DNA of 64,000 nucleotides. Source: Ottelia alismoides (lineage: Eukaryota; Streptophyta; Magnoliopsida; Alismatales; Hydrocharitaceae). Location: contig JAZKJV010004148.1 of NCBI GenBank assembly GCA_037367405.1, forward strand, positions 558,501 through 622,500, given 5' to 3'. Shown here piece by piece: positions 48,787 through 57,922 of the stretch. A program made the position numbers and the translations under genes. Position 1 is the stretch's first letter. Every line of letters begins with the position of its first letter. The notes beneath the pieces were generated by a model, which was not told the origin of the DNA, ran no database searches, and was given only the letters and a program-made list of their open reading frames with translations.

Positions 48787-48867
48787 AAAACTGTCTACAA
48801 AGGCGGCACGTTTTAGATAGAAGAAGAAAATAGATAAGGAAAAGAAGAAAAGAAGAAAAGAAGAAAA

Positions 48868-51800
48868 TCAGAGCAATAATGGTTGGAGTACATCGTCTGA
48901 ATCTTTTGGTGCTGCAGGAGGTGTAGAGATATCCTCGGGGTGCACTAACTGAATAGAGTCAACAACGGCCAAGAATGAATCTGGTTCCAAGTAAGGCTTC
49001 AGTAGTTGGCCGTTGACGACGAAGGGCTGTGCGTCAGGGGACAATTCTGATATAGCAATGCTTCCGTTGTCACGCACTTCACATACTCGAAATGGCCCTG
49101 TCCACTTACTTTTTAATTTACCTGGGAATATCCGCAACTTTGCATCAAACAACCACACTTTCTGCCCAACATCGAAGGTCTTTCGTCTGATGTGCCGGTC
49201 ATGCCAGCGTTTCACCTTCTCTTTGTACATCAAGGTGTTATCGTATGCGCAGTCTCGGAATTCCAAGAGCCTGTTCAGATCGTCCTTTCTCTTCTGACCA
49301 CCTTTTCGTGAATCCAAGTTACAATTACTAATTGCCCAAAGGGATTTGTGAATTAATTCCACGGGCAGATGACATGGTTTTCCATATACAAGACGGTAGG
49401 GCGACATGCCCAAGGGAGACTTGTAGGCCGTACGGTAAGCCCAAAGAGCTGAGTCCAAGAGTTGAGACCAGTCTTTTCTGTTTGGCCTAACAAGTTTCTG
49501 CAATATGGTCTTGATTTCTCTATTGGATAACTCCGCCATGCCATTGGTCTGCGGATGATAAGGAGATGCGACGCGGTGATCGATGCCGTACTCCTTCGTT
49601 AACTTCTTGACCTCTTTGTTGATGAAATGACTACCCCCGTCGGATATGAGAATCTTCGGTATCCCAAACCGCGAAATGATGTTCTTCTTCAGAAACTGGC
49701 AAACTGTTTTGCTGTCGGCGGCTCGGGCGGGGATAGCTTCAACCCAACGACTCACGTAATCTACGGCAAGGAGGATGTGCTCAAAACCTTGACTGTTAGG
49801 GAAAGGTCCCATGAAGTCAATGCCCCATGCATCGAAAACATCTGCTATCTGAATGATTTTCAGAGGCATTGAGTCTTTGGCAGTGAGTGTTCCTTTCAGT
49901 CGCTGACAATCAAGACATCTTTTAACAAATTCTGCTGCATCCTTAAATAAAGTGGGCCACCAGAGGCCACACTGCAATACTTTCGCTGCCGTACGATCTC
50001 CAGAATGGTGCCCACCAGATTCGAGCGAATGACAATGCTCGAGGACACTAGATTGCTCCGTCTGAGGAATGCACCTGCGCCAAATACAATCTGCTCCTTC
50101 CCTGAATAGAAGGGGATCTTCCCACTGGTAAAAGCGGATGGTCGACATGAATTTGTTCGTCTGATCCTTCGTCCAATCCGAAGGTATTACCCCAGAGGCG
50201 AGGTAATTTACAATGTCAGCATACCAAGGGAGAGCATCCACGGCTAAGATAGCTTCGTCAGGGAAGGTCTCTGTGATAGGTGCGTTGCTCAAAGGAGAGT
50301 CATGCTGCTCTATTCTGGAGAGGTGATCTGCTACCACGTTCTGAACTCCAGGTTTGTCCTTAATTTCCAGATCGAATTCCTGGAGGAGAAGGATCCAACG
50401 AATCAGTCTGGGCTTGGCATCCTTCTTCTGCTGTAGGTACCGAATAGCAGAGTGGTCTGTGAAAATTGTGACCTTTGACCCCAACAAATAGGATCTGAAC
50501 TTCTCTAAGGCGAAAACCACAGCCAGCAGTTCTTTCTCTGTTACTGTATAATTTCTTTGAGCTTCATCTAATGTTCTGCTGGCATAGTGAATGGCATAGG
50601 GCGCCTTATCTTTCCTTTGCCCTAGGACAGCTCCGACGGCAAAATCTGACGCATCGGTCATTATTTCAAATGGAAGAGTCCAGTCTGGAGGCTGTAAGAT
50701 TGGAGCCTGAGTGATAAGCTCCTTCAATTGATTGAAGGCAAGGAGGACTGGCTGATCAACAATAAATTCTGTCTCCTTGCACAAAAGTTCTGTCAGAGGT
50801 CGGGCAATGCGGCTGAAGTCCTTGATAAATCGTCTGTAAAATCCCACATGCCCCAGGAATGACCTCACATTCTTTACTGACTGAGGTGGCTGCAGGTTTG
50901 AAATGACATCCACCTTGGCTGGGTCGACTTCCATGCCACGTTTGGAAACGACATGGCCCAACACAATACCCTCTGTGACCATAAAGTGGCTCTTTTCCCA
51001 TGAGAGCACTAAATTGACTTCCCGGCATTTCTGAAGCACTCTGTCTAGGTGCTCGAGGCAAGAATCGAAACTATCACCATAGACGGAGAAATCATCCATG
51101 AACACCTCGAGAAAACTGCCTACCATATCGGCGAAGACTGCTATCATGCATCTTTGGAAGGTCGCGGGTGCATTGCATAATCCAAAGGGCATCCTCTTGA
51201 AGGCGTAGGTGCCGAACGGGCAGGTGAAGGTAGTCTTCTCTTGATCCTCAGGGGCGATCGCCACTTGGTTGTACCCGGAGTACCCGTCCAGGAAGCAGAA
51301 GAACTCCTTGCCTGCTAATCTCTCCAAGACTTGATCAATAAATGGCAAGGGAAAGTGGTCCTTCTTGGTTGCTGCATTTAGGCGACGGTAGTCAACACAC
51401 ACCCGCCAGGATGTCGGTACCCGAGTTGAAATCTCCTCTCCTATTTCATTTGTGACCACAGTAAGCCCGGATTTCTTGGGAACTACATGCAGGGGGCTTA
51501 CCCACTTTGAATCGGAGATGGGATAAATGAAGCCTGCATCACACCACTTTGTGATTTCCTTCATGACCACGTCCCGAAGGTTAGGGTTTAGCCTTCTCTG
51601 GAATTCGCGGGACGGCTTGGCATCGTCTTCTAAATAGATATGGTGTGAGCACAGAGCTGGGTTTATCCCTCGGAGGTCTGATACGCTCCAACCAAGTGCC
51701 ATGCGGTTCTTTTCTAGAATCTCGAGGAGTCGAGATTCTTGACCCAGATTCAGCCTGCTGCTGATGATGACTGGATACATGTGCTCTTCACCCGTAAGGA

Positions 51801-52836
51801 AAGCATACTTCAGGCCTGCAGGAAGTGGCTTGAGTTCTGGTTTCAGTCTGTCCCCTTTACCGATCACTTCTGATACCATGCTGGTGGTGGGATGTACTTT
51901 GAGACTAGTACCATCCTCAACATTCTGTTGAGATCCAAATGATGTACCGAACGGTTCTGCGGTGAGCTGATTATGTTCGGTCTGGAGTGAATGCTCAAGA
52001 AGATGCGCTTGCATCTGAGAATCTGTCTCCCATGGATCATCGGAGCTTATGATGACTGTGCTTTCCAAGTCCTCCTCAAGAGTGAGGATTTCTTGGGTCC
52101 ATGGATCGTCCAGTGACAACTCCGAGTCTCTGATCTCCGCAATAAAATCACAGTCTACTTCTGATGCTGCTTGACTTTCATCAGTTGTGGCGTTCTGCTC
52201 CTTATTCATGGTGATCGTGATTTGTTTGGTGTTCGAGCTGAAGGTGATCTTGCCAGACCCGTAATCAACCACGGCACCAGAAGTACGGAGAAATGGTCTG
52301 CCGAGGATGATAGGAGTCTGGAGCAGTGGTGCAGGAGAGTCCATGTCAAGGACTACAAAATCAGCTGGGAATTTCATCTCCTGCACGGTAACTATCACGT
52401 CTTCCAACAAACCGCGGGGCCGCTTAACGGGTCGGTCAGCGAACTGAAGGATCATTCGTGTCTGCTTGAGCGGTCCCAGCCCGAATTCTTGCATTATGGA
52501 CGAGGGCAGAAGGTTGATGGAAGAACCACTGTCAAGAAGAGTACGCTCGAAGACCTGATTAAAAATCACACAACTGATCAGAGGTGCTCCTGAGTCTTGC
52601 TTTTTCTGGGGGAGGTTGGTGATAGCTGCAACTGTGGCCATGGACAAAACGTGTTTTTCTACCTCTCGGCGTCTGTTGTCTTGCGCTGGGCGACGCCTGT
52701 CAGTACATGCCTCTTTCAATCCTTTCTTCACAGCTGGCATGTATTCCACGGCCTTTAACAAGGGAATCTCAACAGTCAATTTATCCAAAATATCTACAAC
52801 ACCTGGATCAGACAATGCAGTTTTTCTTTTTGTCAT
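48868..52836 (-). CDS. pol: Pol polyprotein: protease, reverse transcriptase, RNase H, integrase
   Basis: A 1,322-aa uninterrupted ORF from ATG at 52836. The protease has LLDSGSSINLLP (Asp102) and ILGRPF (177-182). RT spans about 410-680 with FLDGYSGYNQ (Asp517) and FMDD (Asp581, Asp582). RNase H spans about 715-840 with TDAS (Asp728), Glu769 and FTDHS (Asp794). Integrase has zinc-binding His936/His943 and Cys974/Cys977, then D1007, D1066 and E1102 in exact D-x58-D-x35-E spacing. The C-terminal KWTGPF matches the GPY/F-type module and there is no chromodomain. CHLPVEL and the domain order place it in Athila. It would copy element RNA in virus-like particles and insert the DNA in the nucleus. 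The ATG overlaps the TGA of the upstream gag frame (ATGA), so translation may need a -1 shift or reinitiation. All catalytic residues are present, suggesting recent function. Confidence 0.96.
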   Translation of the reverse strand: MTKRKTALSDPGVVDILDKLTVEIPLLKAVEYMPAVKKGLKEACTDRRRPAQDNRRREVEKHVLSMATVAAITNLPQKKQDSGAPLISCVIFNQVFERTLLDSGSSINLLPSSIMQEFGLGPLKQTRMILQFADRPVKRPRGLLEDVIVTVQEMKFPADFVVLDMDSPAPLLQTPIILGRPFLRTSGAVVDYGSGKITFSSNTKQITITMNKEQNATTDESQAASEVDCDFIAEIRDSELSLDDPWTQEILTLEEDLESTVIISSDDPWETDSQMQAHLLEHSLQTEHNQLTAEPFGTSFGSQQNVEDGTSLKVHPTTSMVSEVIGKGDRLKPELKPLPAGLKYAFLTGEEHMYPVIISSRLNLGQESRLLEILEKNRMALGWSVSDLRGINPALCSHHIYLEDDAKPSREFQRRLNPNLRDVVMKEITKWCDAGFIYPISDSKWVSPLHVVPKKSGLTVVTNEIGEEISTRVPTSWRVCVDYRRLNAATKKDHFPLPFIDQVLERLAGKEFFCFLDGYSGYNQVAIAPEDQEKTTFTCPFGTYAFKRMPFGLCNAPATFQRCMIAVFADMVGSFLEVFMDDFSVYGDSFDSCLEHLDRVLQKCREVNLVLSWEKSHFMVTEGIVLGHVVSKRGMEVDPAKVDVISNLQPPQSVKNVRSFLGHVGFYRRFIKDFSRIARPLTELLCKETEFIVDQPVLLAFNQLKELITQAPILQPPDWTLPFEIMTDASDFAVGAVLGQRKDKAPYAIHYASRTLDEAQRNYTVTEKELLAVVFALEKFRSYLLGSKVTIFTDHSAIRYLQQKKDAKPRLIRWILLLQEFDLEIKDKPGVQNVVADHLSRIEQHDSPLSNAPITETFPDEAILAVDALPWYADIVNYLASGVIPSDWTKDQTNKFMSTIRFYQWEDPLLFREGADCIWRRCIPQTEQSSVLEHCHSLESGGHHSGDRTAAKVLQCGLWWPTLFKDAAEFVKRCLDCQRLKGTLTAKDSMPLKIIQIADVFDAWGIDFMGPFPNSQGFEHILLAVDYVSRWVEAIPARAADSKTVCQFLKKNIISRFGIPKILISDGGSHFINKEVKKLTKEYGIDHRVASPYHPQTNGMAELSNREIKTILQKLVRPNRKDWSQLLDSALWAYRTAYKSPLGMSPYRLVYGKPCHLPVELIHKSLWAISNCNLDSRKGGQKRKDDLNRLLEFRDCAYDNTLMYKEKVKRWHDRHIRRKTFDVGQKVWLFDAKLRIFPGKLKSKWTGPFRVCEVRDNGSIAISELSPDAQPFVVNGQLLKPYLEPDSFLAVVDSIQLVHPEDISTPPAAPKDSDDVLQPLLL

Positions 52837-53114
52837 TTTTTGGATTTTTGTATTGCATGCGGAAAAGGAATATTCACATTACTGGCAGGAAAATTAGAGT
52901 TCTTATTTACATCAAGATTATCGCCCACAGAATGTTGTACATCCGGACTACAAAAAGGCGTACAAGCTGGATCTAACTCTGCTGGTGCTGCTGGGCGATC
53001 AAAAAGGGTAGCATTGGCTCCATCGGCTGGAACAGGATCGGCTGCTGCTGGCGGCTCCTCCAAGGCTGGCGCGGCTTCACTTCTGCTACAGGCTTCTTTT
53101 TGGTGTTTTTGTTT
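52833..53114 (-). other. Gag-frame extension between two stops, before pol
   Basis: This segment continues the gag frame after the TAA at 53115 and ends at the TGA (52835-52833) that overlaps the pol ATG. It encodes an A/P-rich stretch and a KSKK end, with no recognised domain. In remnant M2 the equivalent region is in the same frame as protease, so an ancestral single gag-pol frame is likely. The pol frame itself is open for only about 15 codons upstream of its ATG. Confidence 0.55.
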
Positions 53115-54398
53115 TTACGGATTTTTTTGTATTTTTGGCTGGAATTGCTTCTGGCAATGCACGACGGCTGGACTGGCTTCTCCTTCCTCTTCCTCCTCAC
53201 CCGCCCCTGGAGCTGGCACGACTGATGCGGAAGATGACGATCTACCTGTTTCTTTATTCACCCCATATCTGGTAGCAGGCGGAGGCAAGGCCCTACCGCT
53301 CCTGAGAGTAACAGCATTAGAAAAAGCAGTAATATCATTATCACACACGGACTGGACATCACATTCTACCTGCTCCTTCTTCTTGAAATTGTTGGGGTTG
53401 GCTTCGACCTGTGCCGGAATGGTGGTTCGAGTGGCAGTCAGGTCATCAAGCCGCTTGGTCATCTCTGCTAGCCCTTTGACAAGCTGGGCTAGACACTCCA
53501 TGGAGGGGTTCACTGGAGGTGCCTCGGTGGTGTCAGCGTGCAGACCACGCTGTTGTTGCATCTGCTGGTGCTGAGACTGTTGCTGGTGATGCTGAGGCGG
53601 AGCAGGAAGTTGAAGTTGCTGATAAGACGGAGGTGGATACTGCTGGTATTGCTGAGGCGGAGCAACCGTGTACTGGTGATACGGCTGTGGGTGCCGGTGT
53701 TGCGGCTGCTGCTGGTACGGATAGTTCTGCCTCCACTGATGTCCATACTGGGGAGGCTGCTGGTATTGGTGCTGCTGGGAGGATTGCCCAAAGCGACCAC
53801 CCTGAGGTTGGTGGTATTGCCGATTGGCAAATGGCTGACCCTGTGGTTGTCCCATAGGACGGGTCGGCTGTGCGTCATGAGTCCAAACCCCATTAACTTC
53901 CTGGACCAGGGGTGGTGGTGGGAACACTGAATCGGTTTCTGAGATAAACTCTGGTTGATACACAACCATCTGCTGTTGCGGCTGGCTCTGATCAGGTGCC
54001 TGCACGTAGTACACGTGCTGAACTGCCGGTGGTTGCTGGCTCGGCTGAGGCTGATGTAGCGGTGGTGCTGGCTCGTCTTTTCTCTCAGCTGGAGCCTCGA
54101 GCGGTGCTGCCGTCTGAACAGAATTTATGGTTCCCACCAGCAGTTCCAGCTGCTTGGTGATGTGATCCAGCTTGTCCAAACTCTGGGTCCTCTTCTCGAT
54201 CACGGCAAGTTTTTCGAGGTCCTGTGATCGCTTCTCGATGATGTCAACTTTAGAGAGATGGCCCCCAATGATGCTGAGGTTGGAGCTCTCATCTCTCTCT
54301 ACTTCTTTCGATGCAGCCATGTGAACTTGTTTCTGGAGGATCTGGGTCTGCTTTTGGTACGCCTTGGATGAAGAGAGGGCGGCTTCGCCTTCGGCCAT
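53115..54398 (-). CDS. gag: Gag C-terminal region, separated from the Gag domain by one in-frame TAA
   Basis: A 427-codon stretch from ATG at 54398, in the same frame as the Gag domain ORF and 12 nt beyond its TAA (54413-54411). Residues 1-95 have heptad-like coiled-coil character (KVDIIEKRSQDLEKLAVIEK). Residues 100-290 are rich in Q, P, H and Y, like Gag of other Athila elements. LRSGR at 365-369 is the conserved Athila linker motif. No CCHC zinc knuckle is present. It ends at TAA 53117-53115. It may be made by readthrough, by internal initiation, or not at all. Being part of gag is well supported by M2, where the same regions are joined by WPIFEGMAE. Confidence 0.72.
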   Translation of the reverse strand: MAEGEAALSSSKAYQKQTQILQKQVHMAASKEVERDESSNLSIIGGHLSKVDIIEKRSQDLEKLAVIEKRTQSLDKLDHITKQLELLVGTINSVQTAAPLEAPAERKDEPAPPLHQPQPSQQPPAVQHVYYVQAPDQSQPQQQMVVYQPEFISETDSVFPPPPLVQEVNGVWTHDAQPTRPMGQPQGQPFANRQYHQPQGGRFGQSSQQHQYQQPPQYGHQWRQNYPYQQQPQHRHPQPYHQYTVAPPQQYQQYPPPSYQQLQLPAPPQHHQQQSQHQQMQQQRGLHADTTEAPPVNPSMECLAQLVKGLAEMTKRLDDLTATRTTIPAQVEANPNNFKKKEQVECDVQSVCDNDITAFSNAVTLRSGRALPPPATRYGVNKETGRSSSSASVVPAPGAGEEEEEGEASPAVVHCQKQFQPKIQKNP

Positions 54399-54410
54399 TT
54401 CTTCGAAAAT

Positions 54411-55274
54411 TTACCAAACAACATCTTCATCCTTGTTGAAATGGGATCCCCCACATGCTGCGTCCACGAGCCTTTGACTTTCAATATTGAGTCCCCCAAA
54501 GAAATGCTGGACCAGGCTGGTCTTAGGTATCTCATGGTGGGGACACTTCTCCTGCAGATCTGTGAATCTCTCCCAAGCCTCATGTATGGACTCATGTGCC
54601 CCTTGGGAGAAGTTGCTAATACGGGCTCGCATCTGGTTGAGCCGACCGAGAGGATAGTATTTGTGCAGGAAGGCAGACTTCAACTCCTCCCAGGTCGTCA
54701 CAACCTTTCCCATATGATTGACCCAATAGAGGGCCTTGTCCTGTAGGCTGAAGGGGAAAGCCGTCATCTTGACAATGTCCAGGGGGACATTCGGATAGTG
54801 GGTGGTGCGGCAAATGCGGGAGAATTGCTGCAGGTGAATGTATGTCTCTTCATTGGTGTTGCCATGGAATGCAGGGAGAAGGGCTATGAATTGGGGTTTC
54901 AGCTCAAAGTGAGCGTGTACCGGTGGGATGAGAATCCACTCGGTCATCTGGCTGTCTCCTGGATTGTATGTTTCTTTGAGTGTTGGCTTCGGCTGTGGCG
55001 GTAATTCAGGATCATCATTGGGGTCGTCACCACCTCCTCCACCTCCACCTCCTCCTCCCCTGCCTCCTCTGCCTCGGCCTCCTCCTCCATCGTTACGATT
55101 CATCATATCATTCAACATATCCTGGAAAGCCGTCTGCGTAAGGGCCTGCTCAGTCAGCTGCTGCTGTATTGCCTGGATGGATGCCAGCAACTGTGCATTG
55201 ACTTGGTTCTGATCTGGCATCTGCCCCTCTGGTGTGGGTGGCTGCTGACCCTTGCCCTTTCCTCCTGGCGCCAT
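54411..55274 (-). CDS. gag: Gag capsid-domain protein (Athila type)
   Basis: A 287-aa ORF from ATG at 55274 in a good context (GACATGG). A longer frame to 55328 begins with GTG and has an in-frame TAG at 55337-55335, so 55274 is preferred. Residues 24-55 form a Q-rich helix, 62-82 a glycine/arginine-rich run, and 110-280 the retrotransposon Gag fold (FELKPQFIALLPAFHGN, YPLGRLNQMRARISNF, WERFTDLQEKCPHHEIP, FFGGLNIESQRLVDAACGGS). This is the structural protein that would form particles and enclose element RNA. It stops at TAA after KDEDVVW, where M2 instead reads through as VWPIFEG. The stop therefore arose or was fixed in this lineage. Confidence 0.88.
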   Translation of the reverse strand: MAPGGKGKGQQPPTPEGQMPDQNQVNAQLLASIQAIQQQLTEQALTQTAFQDMLNDMMNRNDGGGGRGRGGRGGGGGGGGGGDDPNDDPELPPQPKPTLKETYNPGDSQMTEWILIPPVHAHFELKPQFIALLPAFHGNTNEETYIHLQQFSRICRTTHYPNVPLDIVKMTAFPFSLQDKALYWVNHMGKVVTTWEELKSAFLHKYYPLGRLNQMRARISNFSQGAHESIHEAWERFTDLQEKCPHHEIPKTSLVQHFFGGLNIESQRLVDAACGGSHFNKDEDVVW

Positions 55275-55425
55275 GTCAGGGTCTGAATCAGACGAAATGA
55301 ACTCCGGAGTAGTCTCCAGGGCTTGCACTGTCTTCTATCTGCATAATGAGACGGTCCGAATCAGATCTCTTGCCATAAACACTCAGCTGTCGTGATGAGG
55401 CTGGAGTTCAAGTCAACCCCAGCGT

Positions 55426-55474
55426 GTTGTGAATGGAAAAATGATGTAGACTGTAATCGACTCCCATTCACAAC
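55426..55474 (-). other. Hairpin upstream of gag
   Basis: Perfect 11-bp arms GTTGTGAATGG (55426-55436) and CCATTCACAAC (55464-55474) lie about 150 nt 5' of the gag ATG in transcript orientation. Confidence 0.75.
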
Positions 55475-57162
55475 GGTGATAGTGGGACAAAAGTGATCCC
55501 AGTTTATTGGGTGGCCGAGAGAAAGGTAGAAAACGAGGAGTCTAGAGTTCGATCCGCAAAGTCTGGATCGGTCCTCGGGAATCGCCTCGAAATTATTGGC
55601 GAAGGTGAGTCCATGGAATCGATGTAGGTGTCGGCATGGTCCCGACGAAACCATCCATGGATCAACTTCGCGGAGCACAAGAGAATATCGGATTTTGGAA
55701 GAATGATACGATGGTCAACGAGGAACAAAAAGGAGTGTAAAACAGTAGAAAGTCTCGGTTGAGCGGGGTGGTCAAAGAAAGATAGAATTGGCGCAAAGGC
55801 GCGGGATTTTGATCTTTGAACCTTAATCTAGATCCATACAAACACAAGACAAAATTGGGTTCACCAACTCACGCCATGTGAAGCCGTGAAAGCTCGGCTA
55901 TTTATTATCTTTTCATTTTTAGAGTTGTGATTTTCAGGCATATCTTATAACAAGTCCTTAGTACGCTACCCTATAGGAGAGAGAGTACTGCCGGAAGAGT
56001 ATCCCGTACTTGTCCTCCTCCTGTGTAACCTGTAGTCTGTACTTTTTGGAGTCCTTGTAACCCTTCCTGGATCCCTACTCAGCCAAAGAAATAGAGAGAG
56101 GAAGCCGATAGGCGAAACCGCTACTTCGGTTCTCGCTCGCAACGGAATCACCCGTGAGCGTACAAGAACCTACTCGGACGCAGGACAATGAGACAGACAC
56201 CCCCGTGAAGGCGTGGCCTATGCTCAATACTTCGGACAGGGTCGATGCTCATCACAACAGAGAGTCATCATTGGTGACCAAGCCCTACTCGCCTACGTAC
56301 GATAGAAGCGCCATTACTTCGGAAATCCAGGCGATACACAAGGCAGTTGCAGACTGGGTTTTTGGCTCTAATCCTTAGGGGGTCGCACTCGCTCAAGGGA
56401 GTAGGGTTTTGGTCCCCCTCCAAGGTACCTGAAAACAATGAGGGCTTTATGAACCCGGTACAATGATAGTCCATTACGAATTTTAATTAAGGTCAAAGTT
56501 CATTTAGCAGTCCCCTAGTTTTAATTTTTTGGTTTTTCACTTTTTTTGGATCTGTTTCATACCAGCGCCTAACGTTTTGGTAGATTTTCGTTTAAGTCCT
56601 AGGTGCTCAAAATCAGAGGGAGATAGCGGAAAAGCCATGCAAGTGGTTCTATGATGGAAATCTCACCATTGAACCGAATGATGCATGCTGAGTTAGAAGA
56701 CTTACAGTGCATCCCAGCTCTCTCCATGTGGTATGCAAAACAGAATTTTTAAACCTATCTACATGGCGGTGTGCATTCGTCAAAATCGCCCTAAACATTA
56801 GCTGCTATTAACGTGAAGAACCACAAGCTGGTCATTCATCTTTAACCTAAGGGTCCGGTCTTGGCTCACCCCTCCTCTTCTCGACACACTCGAGTTCAGG
56901 AGTAGCGCTTGATGGGGCTCGCTCACGGCACGTGGGTTAAGAGATAAATGACTTAGCTGTTTAAGTTTGACTAGATCCATACGAAGTAGACTATAGGAAC
57001 ATGCATTCTTATTAATGTTTGGACCTAGCTACCGAGTCAAGCAACCTATATCTAGGGGCTCCAAGCACACAAAACAAAACAAAAGAAAGGCGGAAAGCTC
57101 AAAACAGCGGGAAACAAAATAAAAAAAAGCGATAAAAACTCGAGAAAAACCGCGATGAGGCC

Positions 57163-57184
57163 CCCGGGTGAACAATCACCCGGG
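57163..57184 (-). other. Leader hairpin, copy in C
   Basis: The minus strand has arms CCCGGGTGA and TCACCCGGG with loop TTGT, a perfect 9-bp stem, 423 nt after the PBS. In A and B the arms are CCCGAGGGA and TCCCTTGGG with the same loop, so at least two base pairs changed on both sides. Confidence 0.85.
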
Positions 57185-57607
57185 CACTGGACCTCATTGT
57201 GAAGAGTAGAGTCCTGTTTAATTACATGCCAAAATAGTCTCTCTCTCACCATGAATTACAAAAATAATTTCCCTAAGTATCTAGCCTATCTAATGCCCCT
57301 CTCTTTGCGTCTTTGGTGCACTCTCCAGATGGTCATGAGAAGAGAAAACCATCCTCCTCCAAGCTCGGCTGCCTTGGCCTCCTAGGAGGCCATCCTCGCG
57401 TGGGAGTCCCTTGCATCAAAGTCACAAAAAGATTGCATTAGCATACTTAGTCAATTAAATAGAGCAGAGAAAAATAATCACAATAAATAAAGAAATAAAG
57501 CATGGTGATTAATGACAATAAAACACTAGCTGCTCACACAAAGAATGAATCATGAATCTACATTTTTATACAAGAATAACAAAAATCAATTTGGCTACGC
57601 TCATTGC

Positions 57608-57625
57608 TCCCCGGCAACGGCGCCA
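57608..57625 (-). other. PBS of element C (tRNA-Asp, perfect)
   Basis: The minus strand reads TGGCGCCGTTGCCGGGGA, 18 of 18 bases of the tRNA-Asp 3' complement, two bases from the LTR end. Confidence 0.96.
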
Positions 57626-57627
57626 TC

Positions 57628-57889
57628 TGATAACAGGCGGAGTTCCCACGAGGGTCACCATAAAAAAAAAGAAGTGTTGTCGCCGAGGCGACCACTCGTG
57701 GAAGACCGGTGTTAATCAGCAATTAACCCACAATCCAAAGAATACAACAATCAAGCTCAAAATAAATGTGAATTAATCTTTATTTACTCTACCAGAAAAT
57801 GTATAGTGACAAATATGTAGAGGTCGAACTACAGAGAGCAACACAAAATGCAATAGCCTACGCGTCAATCGCAGTCATCCTTGTGTGGG

Positions 57890-57922
<33 letters not shown>

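Larger units (their letters stand above)
55275..57607 (-). other. Leader of element C
   Basis: A 2.3-kb 5' untranslated region between PBS and gag. It holds the 22-nt hairpin (57184-57163) and a conserved GTAAGT splice-donor block (minus strand 56705-56700, inside GCATACCACATGGAGAGAGC...GCACTGTAAGTCTTC). A GGGGACTGCTAA block lies near 56500. An 11-bp hairpin lies 150-200 nt before the gag ATG. Many short upstream ATGs make splicing or another start mechanism plausible. Confidence 0.75.

Noticed and set aside
52833..52850. A classical slippery heptamer at the gag-pol junction
   Set aside because: The sequence is A-rich but does not fit X-XXY-YYZ in the gag frame, so frameshifting is left as one option beside reinitiation at ATGA.
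52840..53574. A 244-codon plus-strand ORF
   Set aside because: It is the antisense shadow of the Gag C-terminal region and pol start, caused by Q- and A-rich codons.
55275..55328. A gag start at 55328
   Set aside because: The codon there is GTG and an in-frame TAG lies just upstream; ATG at 55274 has a good plant initiation context.
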